From Natronomonas marina (lineage in GTDB: Archaea > Halobacteriota > Halobacteria > Halobacteriales > Haloarculaceae): a DNA stretch of 64,000 nt. The stretch is taken from NCBI RefSeq assembly GCF_024298905.1, contig NZ_CP101154.1:3782279-3846278 (forward strand). The letters run 5' to 3'. The position numbers and the translations under genes are program-made. Positions 43,704 through 51,737 of the stretch are shown in pieces (position 1 is the first letter of the stretch; every line of letters starts with the position of its first letter). Under the pieces are notes generated by a model that searched no databases, was not told the DNA's origin, and was given only the letters and a program-made list of their open reading frames with translations.

Positions 43704-46079
43704 GTGGCAACCCCCTCCGGAGTCGAGGAGTTCGTCCCCGAGTTCGCCGAGGCGTTCCCCTTCGAGTCGTTCAACCGGATGCAGCGGGCGGCGCTGCCGG
43801 CGGTGCTGGACTCCGAGGAGAACGTCGTCGTGAGCGCGCCGACCGCCAGCGGCAAGACCGCGCTGGCGGAACTGGCCATCTGCCGGACGCTCCGGCAGGG
43901 CGGCACCGCCCTCTTCCTGGCGCCGTTGCGGGCGCTCACCAACGAGAAGGAAGACGAGTGGGAACGGTTCGAGGCGCTGGGCTACTCGGTGTACGTCGTC
44001 ACCGGCGAGCGAGACCTCAACCCGCGGCGGGCCGAGCGGGCCGACATCCTCGTGATGACGCCGGAGAAGGCCGATTCGGCGACCCGCAAGCACGACTCGC
44101 CGCGGTACTCGTTCGTGACCGACGTGGACTGCTGTGTCATCGACGAGGTTCACCTGCTCGATTCGGACCGCCGCGGCGCGGTGCTGGAGGTGACCGTCTC
44201 GCGGCTCCGGCGGCTGTGTGACCCCCGCGTCGTCGCGCTGTCGGCGACGATGTCCAACGTCGGCGACGTCGCCGAGTGGCTGGACGCGCCCGACGACTGC
44301 ACCTTCGAGTTCGGCGACGACTACCGGCCGGTCCCGCTGCACGCCGGCGTCGAGACGTACGCCCACGGCGACAACGCCTTCGCCGACAAGTACCGGCGGC
44401 TCTACCGCGCGCTGGACCTGGCGGAACCGCACGTCGACGACGGCGGGCAGGCGCTGGTGTTCGTCGCCTCCAGGCAGGACACCGTCCGGGCCGCCGAGAA
44501 GGCCCGCGACGAGCTCGCCGAGCGCGACATCGAGGTCGGCGCCCGCGGCGACTACGACTTCCACACCGACGCCGAGGAACTGAGCAACGACACGCTCCGG
44601 CAGTCGGTCATCGACGGCGTCGGCTTCCACCACGCCGGTCTCTCGAAGGCCGACAAGGACCGCGTCGAGGAGTGGTTCCGCGAGGGCAAGATACAGTTGC
44701 TCTTCTCGACGTCGACGCTGGCGTGGGGCGTCAACCTCCCCGCCCGGTGTGTCGTCATCCGGGACACGAAACTGCACGACCCCCTCGAGGGCGAGGTGGA
44801 CATGAGCCCGCTGGACATCCTCCAGATGCTCGGCCGTGCGGGCCGGCCGGGCTACGACGACGCGGGCTACGCCTACGTCGTCTGTGACGGATCGGACGCC
44901 GAGAAGTACCGCGAACTCCTGGCGGACGGCAAGCCCATCGAGTCGCGTCTGGCCGGGGAACTGGCGACGCACCTCAACGCCGAGATCGCGCTGGGCGTCG
45001 TCGACGACATCGAGGACGTCATGGAGTGGCTGGAGACGACGTTCTACTACGCCCGCGCACAGAGCGCGCCGGAGGCGTACGACGCCGGCGACTCCCTGCG
45101 CGAGCGGGTGTCGGCGACGCTGGAGCGACTCGTCGAGGACGGCTTCGTCGAGCAGTCGGGACTGGCAATCGACCCGACGCCGCTGGGCCGACTCGCCTCC
45201 CAGTACTACCTGCGCCTGGAGACGGCGGCGGCGTTTCACGGCCTCTGCGAGCGGGCCGGCGGCGACGAGGCAGGCGACGGCGAGACCATCGACGAGGCGG
45301 CCGTCCTGCGGACCGTCGCGGAGGCCGCGGAGTTCGACAGCGTCTCGGCCCGCCGCGACGAACGGGAGGCCTTCGGTGCGGTGCTGGGCGGCGAGGGCGA
45401 CGACCTCGACCCGGGCAACCGGAAGGTACTGGCCATCCTCCGGGCCGGGATGTCGGGGACGACGCCCGCCGAGTTGCAGAGCGACGCCTGGGTCATCCGG
45501 CAGAACGCCCTCCGGATGCTCGCGGCGCTGCGGGCCTTCTGCGAGCGGTTCGCCGCGCCGCGGGACGCCAGCCTCGTCCGGCGCATCGAGGCCCGCGTCG
45601 AGCACGGCATCAGCGCCGACGCGGTCGGTCTCACCGCCATCGACGGCGTCGGCTCCGGCCGGGCGAGCAAACTCGCGAGCGACGGGCTGGCCACGCCGGG
45701 CGACGTCCGGACGGCGGGCGTCGAGGGACTCGTTTCGGCCGGTCTCTCGGAGGGTCTCGCCGAGCGCGTCCTCGAGGGGGCCGAGGCGCTACCCGACCTC
45801 TCCTTCGAGTGGAACGGCGTCCCCGAGAGCATCGGTCGCGGCGAGAACGCGATGGCCGAGGTGACCGTCGACAACGCCGGCGACGGCGAACCGGCCGGAA
45901 TCCGGGTGACGGTCAACGGCGTCGAGATGTCCGCGGAGACGCGGTACCTCGGGACGACGACGGTCCCGGTCGGCGTCTTCGGCGGCGACGCCGAGGAACT
46001 GACCTACGAGGTCGAGGTGGCCTTCCCGGAGTTGCCGCTCGCGCCGGTCACCGACAGCCGCACCGTTCGGGTGGAGTGA
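43704..46079 (+). CDS. Hel308-like superfamily 2 DNA helicase with extra C-terminal Ig-like domain
   Basis: 791 residues from GTG 43704. Walker A is APTASGKT at 45-52, DEVH is in CCVIDEVHLLD near 147, motif III is VVALSATMSNVGDVAEWLD and motif VI is QMLGRAGRPGYDD. A winged-helix/ratchet region follows and a helix-hairpin-helix region (LTAIDGVGSGRASKLASDGL) is near 645. The last ~95 residues are a beta-rich, Ig-like domain (MAEVTVDNAGDGEPAGIRVT) not usual in Hel308. It is likely a repair or replication-restart helicase paralogue rather than canonical Hel308; that is inference. Confidence 0.85.
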   Translation: MATPSGVEEFVPEFAEAFPFESFNRMQRAALPAVLDSEENVVVSAPTASGKTALAELAICRTLRQGGTALFLAPLRALTNEKEDEWERFEALGYSVYVVTGERDLNPRRAERADILVMTPEKADSATRKHDSPRYSFVTDVDCCVIDEVHLLDSDRRGAVLEVTVSRLRRLCDPRVVALSATMSNVGDVAEWLDAPDDCTFEFGDDYRPVPLHAGVETYAHGDNAFADKYRRLYRALDLAEPHVDDGGQALVFVASRQDTVRAAEKARDELAERDIEVGARGDYDFHTDAEELSNDTLRQSVIDGVGFHHAGLSKADKDRVEEWFREGKIQLLFSTSTLAWGVNLPARCVVIRDTKLHDPLEGEVDMSPLDILQMLGRAGRPGYDDAGYAYVVCDGSDAEKYRELLADGKPIESRLAGELATHLNAEIALGVVDDIEDVMEWLETTFYYARAQSAPEAYDAGDSLRERVSATLERLVEDGFVEQSGLAIDPTPLGRLASQYYLRLETAAAFHGLCERAGGDEAGDGETIDEAAVLRTVAEAAEFDSVSARRDEREAFGAVLGGEGDDLDPGNRKVLAILRAGMSGTTPAELQSDAWVIRQNALRMLAALRAFCERFAAPRDASLVRRIEARVEHGISADAVGLTAIDGVGSGRASKLASDGLATPGDVRTAGVEGLVSAGLSEGLAERVLEGAEALPDLSFEWNGVPESIGRGENAMAEVTVDNAGDGEPAGIRVTVNGVEMSAETRYLGTTTVPVGVFGGDAEELTYEVEVAFPELPLAPVTDSRTVRVE

Positions 46080-46203
46080 CCGCCCCCCACGCGACTTCGA
46101 CCGCGGCCGGCACCGACCCGACCGCCGGCTGAATCGGGCGTCGTCGCCGACTTGCCGAACGGACCGAAAGTATGAGGTCTCTCGCAACCGAAACCGGAAC
46201 CGA

Positions 46204-46872
46204 GTGAGCACCGCCGACGCGGATGTCTCGACCCTGTACGTGGTCCGTAGCGAGGTCGACGCCGACTGCGAGTACCACTGCGACGCGGTGGCAGCACAGT
46301 TTCCGGACGCCGAGGAGGTGGATTTCGTCGCGGGCGAACGGGTCCCCCTCGACGACGCGGACGGCGTCGTCCTGACCGGCAGCACGGCCGCCGTCTACGA
46401 GTCCGAACGCCGCCCCTGGATCGCCGAGCAGGAGACTCTCGTCCGCGAACTCGTCGACCGGGCGATTCCGACGCTCGGGGTCTGTTTCGGCCATCAGGTG
46501 GCGAACTCGGCGCTCGGCGGCACCGTCGAGCACGTCGGGACGACGGCGACGCTCGTCGAGGCGACGCTCGCCGACGACCCGCTGTTCGAGGGGGTGGACC
46601 CGGTCGTCGTCTCGCTGCACGGCGACGCCGTGACCGACCCCGGGCGGAACATGGAGGTCATCGCGTCGGCCGACCACGCCCGGGTGTTCGGCACCCGCCA
46701 CCGGACGGCACCGCTGTGGACCGTCCAGTTCCACCCGGAGATTACCGCCGAACACCGAACTCGCCTCGTTGAGGACTTCGGCTGGGAACCCGGGGGGAAC
46801 TCCTTCGAGGCGGTCACCGCGGGACGAATCTTCGAGAACTTCGAGGCGCTGGTCGGCGAGGCGCGGACGTAA
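46204..46872 (+). CDS. Type 1 glutamine amidotransferase (GATase class I)
   Basis: 222 residues from GTG 46204. Class I GATase triad: Cys94 in LGVCFGHQVA, with His177 and Glu179 in VQFHPEIT. Residues 110-170 carry the region found in stand-alone GMP synthase-like GATases (LVEATLADDPLFEGVDPVVV). The synthetase partner is not adjacent, so the acceptor is unknown; gamma-glutamyl hydrolase-like activity is an alternative. It lies between the helicase and RidA genes in the same direction. Confidence 0.88.
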   Translation: MSTADADVSTLYVVRSEVDADCEYHCDAVAAQFPDAEEVDFVAGERVPLDDADGVVLTGSTAAVYESERRPWIAEQETLVRELVDRAIPTLGVCFGHQVANSALGGTVEHVGTTATLVEATLADDPLFEGVDPVVVSLHGDAVTDPGRNMEVIASADHARVFGTRHRTAPLWTVQFHPEITAEHRTRLVEDFGWEPGGNSFEAVTAGRIFENFEALVGEART

Positions 46873-46978
46873 TCGCGTCGCGGCCGTGGCCGCTCGATTC
46901 GGGCGTGGCCTCTGCCGACCGACCCACACCGCCGTGCGACCAATCACTGTTATCACGTTCGGCGACGGAACGGCGCCC

Positions 46979-47362
46979 ATGGGCAAGGAGACCGTCCACA
47001 CCGACGACGCACCGCCCGCCGCCGCGGACTACAGTCAGGCGACCGTCACCGACGACCTGGTCTTCACCGCCGGCCAGGTCGCGCTGACGCCGGAGGGCGA
47101 CTCGCTGGCCGACGAACCCGTCGACGTCCAGGCCGAGCAGGTGCTTTCGAACCTCGAGGCGGTACTGGACGCCGCGGATTCGAGCCTCGAAGACGCGCTC
47201 AAGACGACGGTCTATCTGGCCGACATCGACGACTACGGCACGGTCAACGAGGTGTACGGCGAGTACTTCGAGTCGGACCCGCCGGCACGCTCGGCCGTCG
47301 AGGTGGGCGACCTGCCGCTCGGGATGGCCGTCGAGATAGAGGCGGTCGCCGTCCGGGAGTGA
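46979..47362 (+). CDS. RidA family enamine/imine deaminase
   Basis: 127 residues from ATG 46979. RidA proteins hydrolyse reactive 2-aminoacrylate formed by PLP enzymes such as threonine dehydratase. Motifs are PAAADYSQATVTDDLVFTAG, VQAEQVLSNLEAVLDAADSS and the C-terminal PLGMAVEIEAVAVRE. The last part usually includes a conserved Arg (here in PPARSAVEVGDLP) that binds the carboxylate. A threonine dehydratase gene is elsewhere in this window. The stop overlaps the next GTG by 4 bp. Confidence 0.9.
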   Translation: MGKETVHTDDAPPAAADYSQATVTDDLVFTAGQVALTPEGDSLADEPVDVQAEQVLSNLEAVLDAADSSLEDALKTTVYLADIDDYGTVNEVYGEYFESDPPARSAVEVGDLPLGMAVEIEAVAVRE

Positions 47363-47583
47363 CGCCGCGCCGGAAGGCGGCCGTGCTCTGGGGTGCCGTC
47401 GGCGCTCTCGTGTTCCTCGTGGCCCACCAGGCGTACCTGCTCGCGGACGGTGCCTTCCTCGGAGTCGGGCCGGTCGCTGGCGTCGCCGTCGCCGTCTTCG
47501 GCACCACGGCCGCCACGGCGTACTACCTCGAGGGGCGGCTGGCGGGTCCCCGTCCGGAAGGCGACGGCGAGGAGCGGGAGTGA
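47359..47583 (+). CDS. Small two-helix membrane protein
   Basis: 74 residues from GTG 47359, overlapping the RidA stop (GTGA). Two hydrophobic segments (about 8-27 and 35-53) are followed by a charged C-terminus rich in Gly/Glu. I do not recognise a family. The translational coupling to RidA is clear, but this could simply reflect compact packing. It ends about 77 bp before tRNA-Ser. Confidence 0.6.
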   Translation: MTPRRKAAVLWGAVGALVFLVAHQAYLLADGAFLGVGPVAGVAVAVFGTTAATAYYLEGRLAGPRPEGDGEERE

Positions 47584-47660
47584 GGGCGACGAAATCCCAC
47601 CGAACCCCTCGCCCGAGAACGAAAGCCCTTATGCGCCGGATGATTCAGAGTAGAGTGCGG

Positions 47661-47742
47661 GCCAGGATGGCCGAACGGCAAGGCGCACGCCTGGAAAGCG
47701 TGTTCCCTTCCGGGATTCTGGGTTCAAATCCCAGTCCTGGCG
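47661..47742 (+). tRNA. tRNA-Ser (anticodon GGA)
   Basis: An 82-nt class II tRNA. The acceptor GCCAGGA pairs with TCCTGGC, followed by discriminator G47742. The anticodon stem CACGC/GCGTG closes the loop CTGGAAA with anticodon GGA (reads UCC/UCU). A long variable arm (about TTCCCTTCCGGGAT) and the T loop TTCAAAT are typical of serine tRNAs. A ccttatgc element lies about 30 bp upstream. Confidence 0.95.
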
Positions 47743-47768
47743 TGCGAGGCGCCGAAGGAAGTGAGGCG

Positions 47769-47866
47769 CCTCGGTATTGTGAACGGCGAGCGTAGCGAGC
47801 CGTGGACTGCGGGCGCGACCGCAGGGAGGGCCTCGGTATTGTGAACGGCGAGCGTAGCGAGCCGTG
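47769..47866. repeat. Two 36-bp direct repeats, 62-bp period
   Basis: Copies at 47769-47804 and 47831-47866 are identical over 36 bp and separated by 26 bp. Each contains gaacggcgagcgtagcgag, a sequence style scattered in haloarchaeal genomes. There are only two copies and no cas genes, so it is not a CRISPR array. Confidence 0.7.
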
Positions 47867-48064
47867 AACTCCCTCTGTGGCGAGTCCGTTCCGCGAGCGC
47901 CCCCGAACGGCGCGAACCGTCTAGATAATAAACCCCCGACAGATGACACGGCAGTTCGTCCGCCTGAGAAATGAGTCAATCTTTGTCACACGCCTGTATT
48001 CCCCTGGTTTTCACCTCGAACTGGCGAGCTCGTCCGGTGGGCGAGGGTCGTGCGAATCAGGCAA

Positions 48065-48073
48065 TTTTATATA
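48065..48073 (+). promoter_or_regulatory. TATA box of thermosome gene
   Basis: ttttatata is centred about 32 bp before ATG 48101, giving a nearly leaderless transcript. A purine-rich gaatcaggcaa precedes it and may include the BRE. Strong and possibly heat-responsive in this family, but no heat-shock operator was identified. Confidence 0.6.
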
Positions 48074-48100
48074 GAACCGTGGACAATCCTTCGGACGAAC

Positions 48101-49786
48101 ATGAGTCAACAGCAGCGAATGGGAGGTCAGCCGATGATCATCCTCGGCGAGGACTCCCAGCGGATGAAGGACCGCGACGCACAGTCGCACAACATCGCGG
48201 CGGCGCAGGCGGTCGCGGAGTCGGTACGCTCGACGCTCGGGCCGAAAGGCATGGACAAGATGCTCGTCTCCTCGATGGGCGACGTCACCGTCACGAACGA
48301 CGGCGTCACCATCCTCCAGGAGATGGACATCGACAACCCGACGGCCTCGATGATCGTCGAGGTCGCCGAGACACAGGAGGACGAGGCGGGCGACGGCACC
48401 ACCACCGCCGTCTCCATCGCCGGCGAACTCCTGAAGAACGCCGAGGACCTCCTGGAGCAGGACATCCACCCGACGGCCATCATCAAGGGCTTCCACCTGG
48501 CCTCCGAGCAGGCCCGCGCCGAGATCGACAACGTCGCCCACGAGGTCGACCCCGAGGACACCGAACTCATCAAGAACGTCGCCGAGACGTCGATGACGGG
48601 CAAGGGCGCCGAACTCGAGAAGGACGTCCTCGCCCAGCTGGTCGTCGACGCGGTCCAGGCGGTCACCGTCGAGGCCGACGACGGCGAGACGGTCGTCGAC
48701 CTCGAGTACATCAACGTCGAGACCCAGACCGGCAGCTCCGCGGGCGACTCCGAACTGCTCGAGGGCGCCGTCATCGACAAGGACCCGGCCCACGCCGACA
48801 TGCCGACGGCCTTCGACGACGCGAAGGTGCTCCTCATCAACGAGCCCATCGAGGTCGAGGACACCGACGCCGACGCCAGCCTCCAGCTGGACAGCCCCGA
48901 CCAGCTCCAGGACTTCCTCGACAAGGAAGAAGAGCAGCTCCGCGAGAAGGTCGAGGCCATCGCCGAGTCCGGCGCCGACGTCGTCTTCTGTCAGAAGGGC
49001 ATCGACGACCTCGCCGAGCACTTCCTCGCCCAGGAGGGCATCCTGGCGGCCTCCCGGGTCAAGAAGAGCGACCTCGGCTTCCTCCGGGAGGTCGTCGGCG
49101 GCAACGTCGTCTCCGATCTGGACTCCCTTTCGGCCGACGACCTCGGCAGCGCCGACGTCAGCTACGACGAGAGCGAGGAGCTGTTCTACGTCGAGGGCAC
49201 CGGCGACGAGGCCCACGGCGTGACGCTGCTGCTCCGCGGTTCGACCGAGCACGTCGTCGACGAACTCGAGCGCGGCATCGGTGACGCCCTCGACGTCGTC
49301 GCACAGACCGTCTCCGACGGTCGCGTGCTGGCCGGCGGCGGCGCCGTCGAGGTCGAGGTCGCCCGCCGCGTCCGCGACTACGCCGACTCCGTCTCCGGCC
49401 GCGAGCAGCTGGCCGTCGAGGCGTTCGCCGACGCGCTGGAACTCGTCCCGCGCGTGCTCGCCGAGAACGCCGGGCTGGACTCCATCGACACGCTGGTCGA
49501 CCTGCGGGCCGCCCACGAGGACGGCGACGAGACCGCCGGACTCGACGTCTTCACGGGCGAGGTCGTCGACACCTACGACGCCGGCGTCGTCGAATCGGCC
49601 CACGCCAAGCGGCAGGCGCTTTCCTCCGCGACGGAGGCCGCCAACCTCGTGCTGAAGATCGACGACATCATCGCCGCCGGCGACCTGAGCACCGAGGGCG
49701 AAGAGCCCGAGGGCGGCGCCGGTGGTCCGGGCGGCGCGCCCGGCGGCATGGGCGGCATGGGCGGCGGCATGGGCGGTATGATGTAG
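48101..49786 (+). CDS. Thermosome subunit (group II chaperonin)
   Basis: 561 residues from ATG 48101. The thermosome is a double-ring, ATP-driven folding chamber in the cytoplasm. Motifs are VRSTLGPKGMDKMLVSSMGD, VTNDGVTILQEM, DGTTTAVSIAGELL and LRGSTEHVVDELERGIGDAL. The equatorial domain lies at both ends and the apical domain is in the middle. The C-terminus is a Gly-Met repeat (GGMGGMGGGMGGMM), as in other haloarchaeal subunits. It is a single-gene unit between tRNA-Ser and a strong hairpin. Confidence 0.96.
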   Translation: MSQQQRMGGQPMIILGEDSQRMKDRDAQSHNIAAAQAVAESVRSTLGPKGMDKMLVSSMGDVTVTNDGVTILQEMDIDNPTASMIVEVAETQEDEAGDGTTTAVSIAGELLKNAEDLLEQDIHPTAIIKGFHLASEQARAEIDNVAHEVDPEDTELIKNVAETSMTGKGAELEKDVLAQLVVDAVQAVTVEADDGETVVDLEYINVETQTGSSAGDSELLEGAVIDKDPAHADMPTAFDDAKVLLINEPIEVEDTDADASLQLDSPDQLQDFLDKEEEQLREKVEAIAESGADVVFCQKGIDDLAEHFLAQEGILAASRVKKSDLGFLREVVGGNVVSDLDSLSADDLGSADVSYDESEELFYVEGTGDEAHGVTLLLRGSTEHVVDELERGIGDALDVVAQTVSDGRVLAGGGAVEVEVARRVRDYADSVSGREQLAVEAFADALELVPRVLAENAGLDSIDTLVDLRAAHEDGDETAGLDVFTGEVVDTYDAGVVESAHAKRQALSSATEAANLVLKIDDIIAAGDLSTEGEEPEGGAGGPGGAPGGMGGMGGGMGGMM

Positions 49787-49790
49787 AACC

Positions 49791-49836
49791 TTTTTCCGCC
49801 TCGGGTTCGCCAACGGCGAACCACTCGGCGGAAAAA
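49791..49836 (+). terminator. Two-part hairpin after thermosome gene
   Basis: The outer arms TTTTTCCGCC (49791-49800) and GGCGGAAAAA (49827-49836) pair perfectly; inside them GGTTCGCC (49804-49811) pairs with GGCGAACC (49815-49822). It begins four bases after the thermosome stop and includes U-rich tracts on both strands. This is likely a transcription end or RNA-stabilising structure. Confidence 0.55.
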
Positions 49837-50034
49837 CGTTCATGAAAAAGGCCGCCGACTCGCGCTCCGGGCGCTCGTCGGCGGTGTCGTTCGAAAGACC
49901 GCGGAGTCGCGCTCTCTCGAACCAAAACGGCGCCTCCGGCGCCGTATGCCCCCGCCCACCCGCATCGCTTTCGACTGTCCTCCTGTCGTCGATTCATCCA
50001 ATCGTTTTTTGCTCGGAACGTCGCATAGCCGCGC
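49837..50034 (+). other. Non-coding region with two further GC-rich hairpins
   Basis: CCGCCGAC (49852-49859) pairs with GTCGGCGG (49877-49884), and CGGCGCC (49928-49934) pairs with GGCGCCG (49938-49944) around a 3-base loop. A run of T (cgttttttgc near 50005) precedes the cupin start and may be its promoter. No coding frame is supported. Confidence 0.45.
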
Positions 50035-50502
50035 ATGGAGAAAGTCGCCATCGACGAACTCGACAACTGGATGGGACCGGCCGACGTCAAGCGTCCGGTC
50101 GGGCAGGCGCTCGGCACCGAGCACATGGGCGTCCGCTTCTACGAACTCGAACCGGGCGAGTCCACCGCTTTCGGCTACCACGCCCACGGGGATCAGGAGG
50201 AGGTCTTCTACGTGCTGGACGGCACGCTCGCCTTCGAGACCGAGGACGGCGACGTCGAGGTCGCCGACGGCGAGGCCGTCCGTTTCGCCCCCGGCGAGTT
50301 CCAGCGGAGCCGCAACGACAGCGACGGCCGGGTCCGGGTACTCGGCATCGGCGCCCCCGCCGACGCCGGCGAGCTAACGCTGTTGCGGGACTGCGAGGCG
50401 TGCGGCGAGCGCACCGACCAGGAGATAGAGCCGACCGACGACGGCGCGGCGCTCGTGACCGTCTGCGTCGAGTGCGGCGCCGAGACCGGCCGGTTCACCT
50501 GA
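50035..50502 (+). CDS. Cupin-domain protein with C-terminal zinc ribbon
   Basis: 155 residues. The cupin motif (about 41-60) includes GYHAHGDQEEVFYVLDGTLA, with the metal-binding His/Glu pattern. The second motif follows around VRFAPGEFQRSRND. The final ~40 residues have CEACG (about 121-125) and CVECG (about 145-149), a small zinc ribbon. Cupins bind metals or small ligands; no specific function is evident. The C-terminal ribbon suggests a protein or nucleic acid contact. Confidence 0.8.
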   Translation: MEKVAIDELDNWMGPADVKRPVGQALGTEHMGVRFYELEPGESTAFGYHAHGDQEEVFYVLDGTLAFETEDGDVEVADGEAVRFAPGEFQRSRNDSDGRVRVLGIGAPADAGELTLLRDCEACGERTDQEIEPTDDGAALVTVCVECGAETGRFT

Positions 50503-50541
50503 GTCGGGGCTTCTAAACGCCCCCGTGTCCTACCGGCGGAT

Positions 50542-50913
50542 ATGTCCGAGGACGCGTTCGTCTACGACGACGACTGCGGGTTCTGCAAGTGGTGGGCCGA
50601 CTACTTCGCGCGGCGGACCGACCTGGAGATGGTCGCCTTCTCGGAACTGACCGACGAGCACTTGGAGCGACTCCCCGACGACTACGAGGAGTGTGCCCAC
50701 CTGCTGACCGACGGGGCGGTGTACTCCTGTGGCGCCGCCATCGAGCAGGCGCTGGCCCGGGCGGACGTGCCGCCGGGCGCCGACGACCTCTTCGGGTTCC
50801 TCCGGCAGTTCCGCGACTACGAGCGTTTCCGCGAGGAACTGTACCAGGCCGGTGCCGACCGGCGGGACGCGCTCGGGCAGTTCGTCTCGAAAGAGGAAGT
50901 CGGCGAGGAGTGA
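50542..50913 (+). CDS. DCC family thiol-disulfide oxidoreductase (DUF393)
   Basis: 123 residues. The DCC1-like CxxC is in VYDDDCGFCKWWADYFARR (residues 7-25), with a Trp-rich helix after it as usual. A second cysteine-containing segment is AVYSCGAAIEQAL. Proteins of this family are thioredoxin-like and possibly act in disulfide exchange or membrane protein maturation. It converges with the DUF4395 membrane protein, often partnered with thiol proteins. Confidence 0.8.
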   Translation: MSEDAFVYDDDCGFCKWWADYFARRTDLEMVAFSELTDEHLERLPDDYEECAHLLTDGAVYSCGAAIEQALARADVPPGADDLFGFLRQFRDYERFREELYQAGADRRDALGQFVSKEEVGEE

Positions 50914-50941
50914 CCTGCTCCCGGCCGTCGGCGCGGGGTTC

Positions 50942-51409
50942 CTACACCACGCCGAGTCGCCGGAAGAACCCGACCTGTCTGTACATCCGGCAGCCGACGC
51001 AGTAGCCGCCGACGCCGGCGACGGCGGCCAGCACCGCGACCATACCGGCCACCGCGTAGCCGGCCAGCGACAGCGCCTCGACGCCGACGGCGGGGGCGGC
51101 GTACAGCAGCACCGCCGCGGTCCCGGTGAACGTCGCGCCCATCAGTTTGGCGAACCGGTGGGGGGCGGCGGCCTCCTTCTCGTCCGGCTTGCCGACGACG
51201 GGAATCATCGCGCGCCGCCAGACGACGCCGTAGAGGTCGAGACGCCACCCCGACAGCAGCGCGAGGTTCAGCACCGCCGCGACGGCGAGGACGACGAGCG
51301 GTTCCTGCAGGGCGATGCCGGCGGCGAGCGCCGACATCGTGACGAGTTGGCCGAACCGGGGCGCCCGCGGGTCGACCATCGCCGGGTCCGTGTCGATATC
51401 GGGTGTCAT
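50942..51409 (-). CDS. DUF4395 membrane protein
   Basis: 155 residues from ATG 51409. It begins with the family pattern DPRAPRFGQLVTM and has four hydrophobic segments. A CVGCRMYRQVGFF motif lies near the C-terminus. DUF4395 proteins often sit beside thioredoxin-like proteins in bacteria and may act in thiol redox chemistry in the membrane; here the neighbour is the DCC protein. Function remains unproven. Confidence 0.78.
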   Translation of the reverse strand: MTPDIDTDPAMVDPRAPRFGQLVTMSALAAGIALQEPLVVLAVAAVLNLALLSGWRLDLYGVVWRRAMIPVVGKPDEKEAAAPHRFAKLMGATFTGTAAVLLYAAPAVGVEALSLAGYAVAGMVAVLAAVAGVGGYCVGCRMYRQVGFFRRLGVV

Positions 51410-51737
51410 TGTCGCTCCTGACGACCAGGGCGAGGAAAAGGTTGTGCCGGCAATGTGCGGCCCGCGTCCACGGGTCGGCGCCGCCGGGACCGTTGGAACC
51501 GACCGTTGAGGGGGTCCGCCGGCGTCGGTGCAAGCATCCGCGAGCGAACGGAGTGAGCGAGCGGTTCGCGGCGACGAGCGATGTGAGGGTTCGAGCGAGC
51601 GAGTCGGCGTAGCGGTCTGAAATCGCCTTCGGCGATTTCCGAGCACATCGGAAGCGCTTCGCGCTTCCGAGGACGCCGACCGACTACCGCGCTCGACCGC
51701 AGGGAGAGCGCGACTGGAGGGAGGCGCTATTTTTCAT
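51410..51737. other. Gene-free region with paired TTC-loop hairpins upstream of the insertion sequence
   Basis: Two hairpins share the design 9-bp stem plus TTC loop: GAAATCGCC-TTC-GGCGATTTC (51619-51639) and CGGAAGCGC-TTC-GCGCTTCCG (51649-51669). Before them is the repetitive gagcgaacggagtgagcgagc style sequence. No coding frame is supported. The part near 51410-51440 probably holds the DUF4395 promoter. Confidence 0.5.

Larger units (their letters stand above)
47743..48100 (+). other. 358-bp region between tRNA-Ser and thermosome: trailer hairpin, 36-bp repeat, promoter
   Basis: The region begins with CGAGGCGCC (47745-47753) pairing with GGCGCCTCG (47765-47773), a 9-bp stem that may end the tRNA transcript. 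Two copies of a 36-bp sequence follow (47769-47804 and 47831-47866), with core aacggcgagcgtagcgagcc. From about 47925 the sequence is less GC-rich and leads to the thermosome TATA box. No coding frame is supported. Confidence 0.55.

Noticed and set aside
47769..47866. Possible CRISPR repeat pair
   Set aside because: Only two copies, one 26-bp spacer and no cas genes. The repeat resembles dispersed haloarchaeal intergenic sequence.
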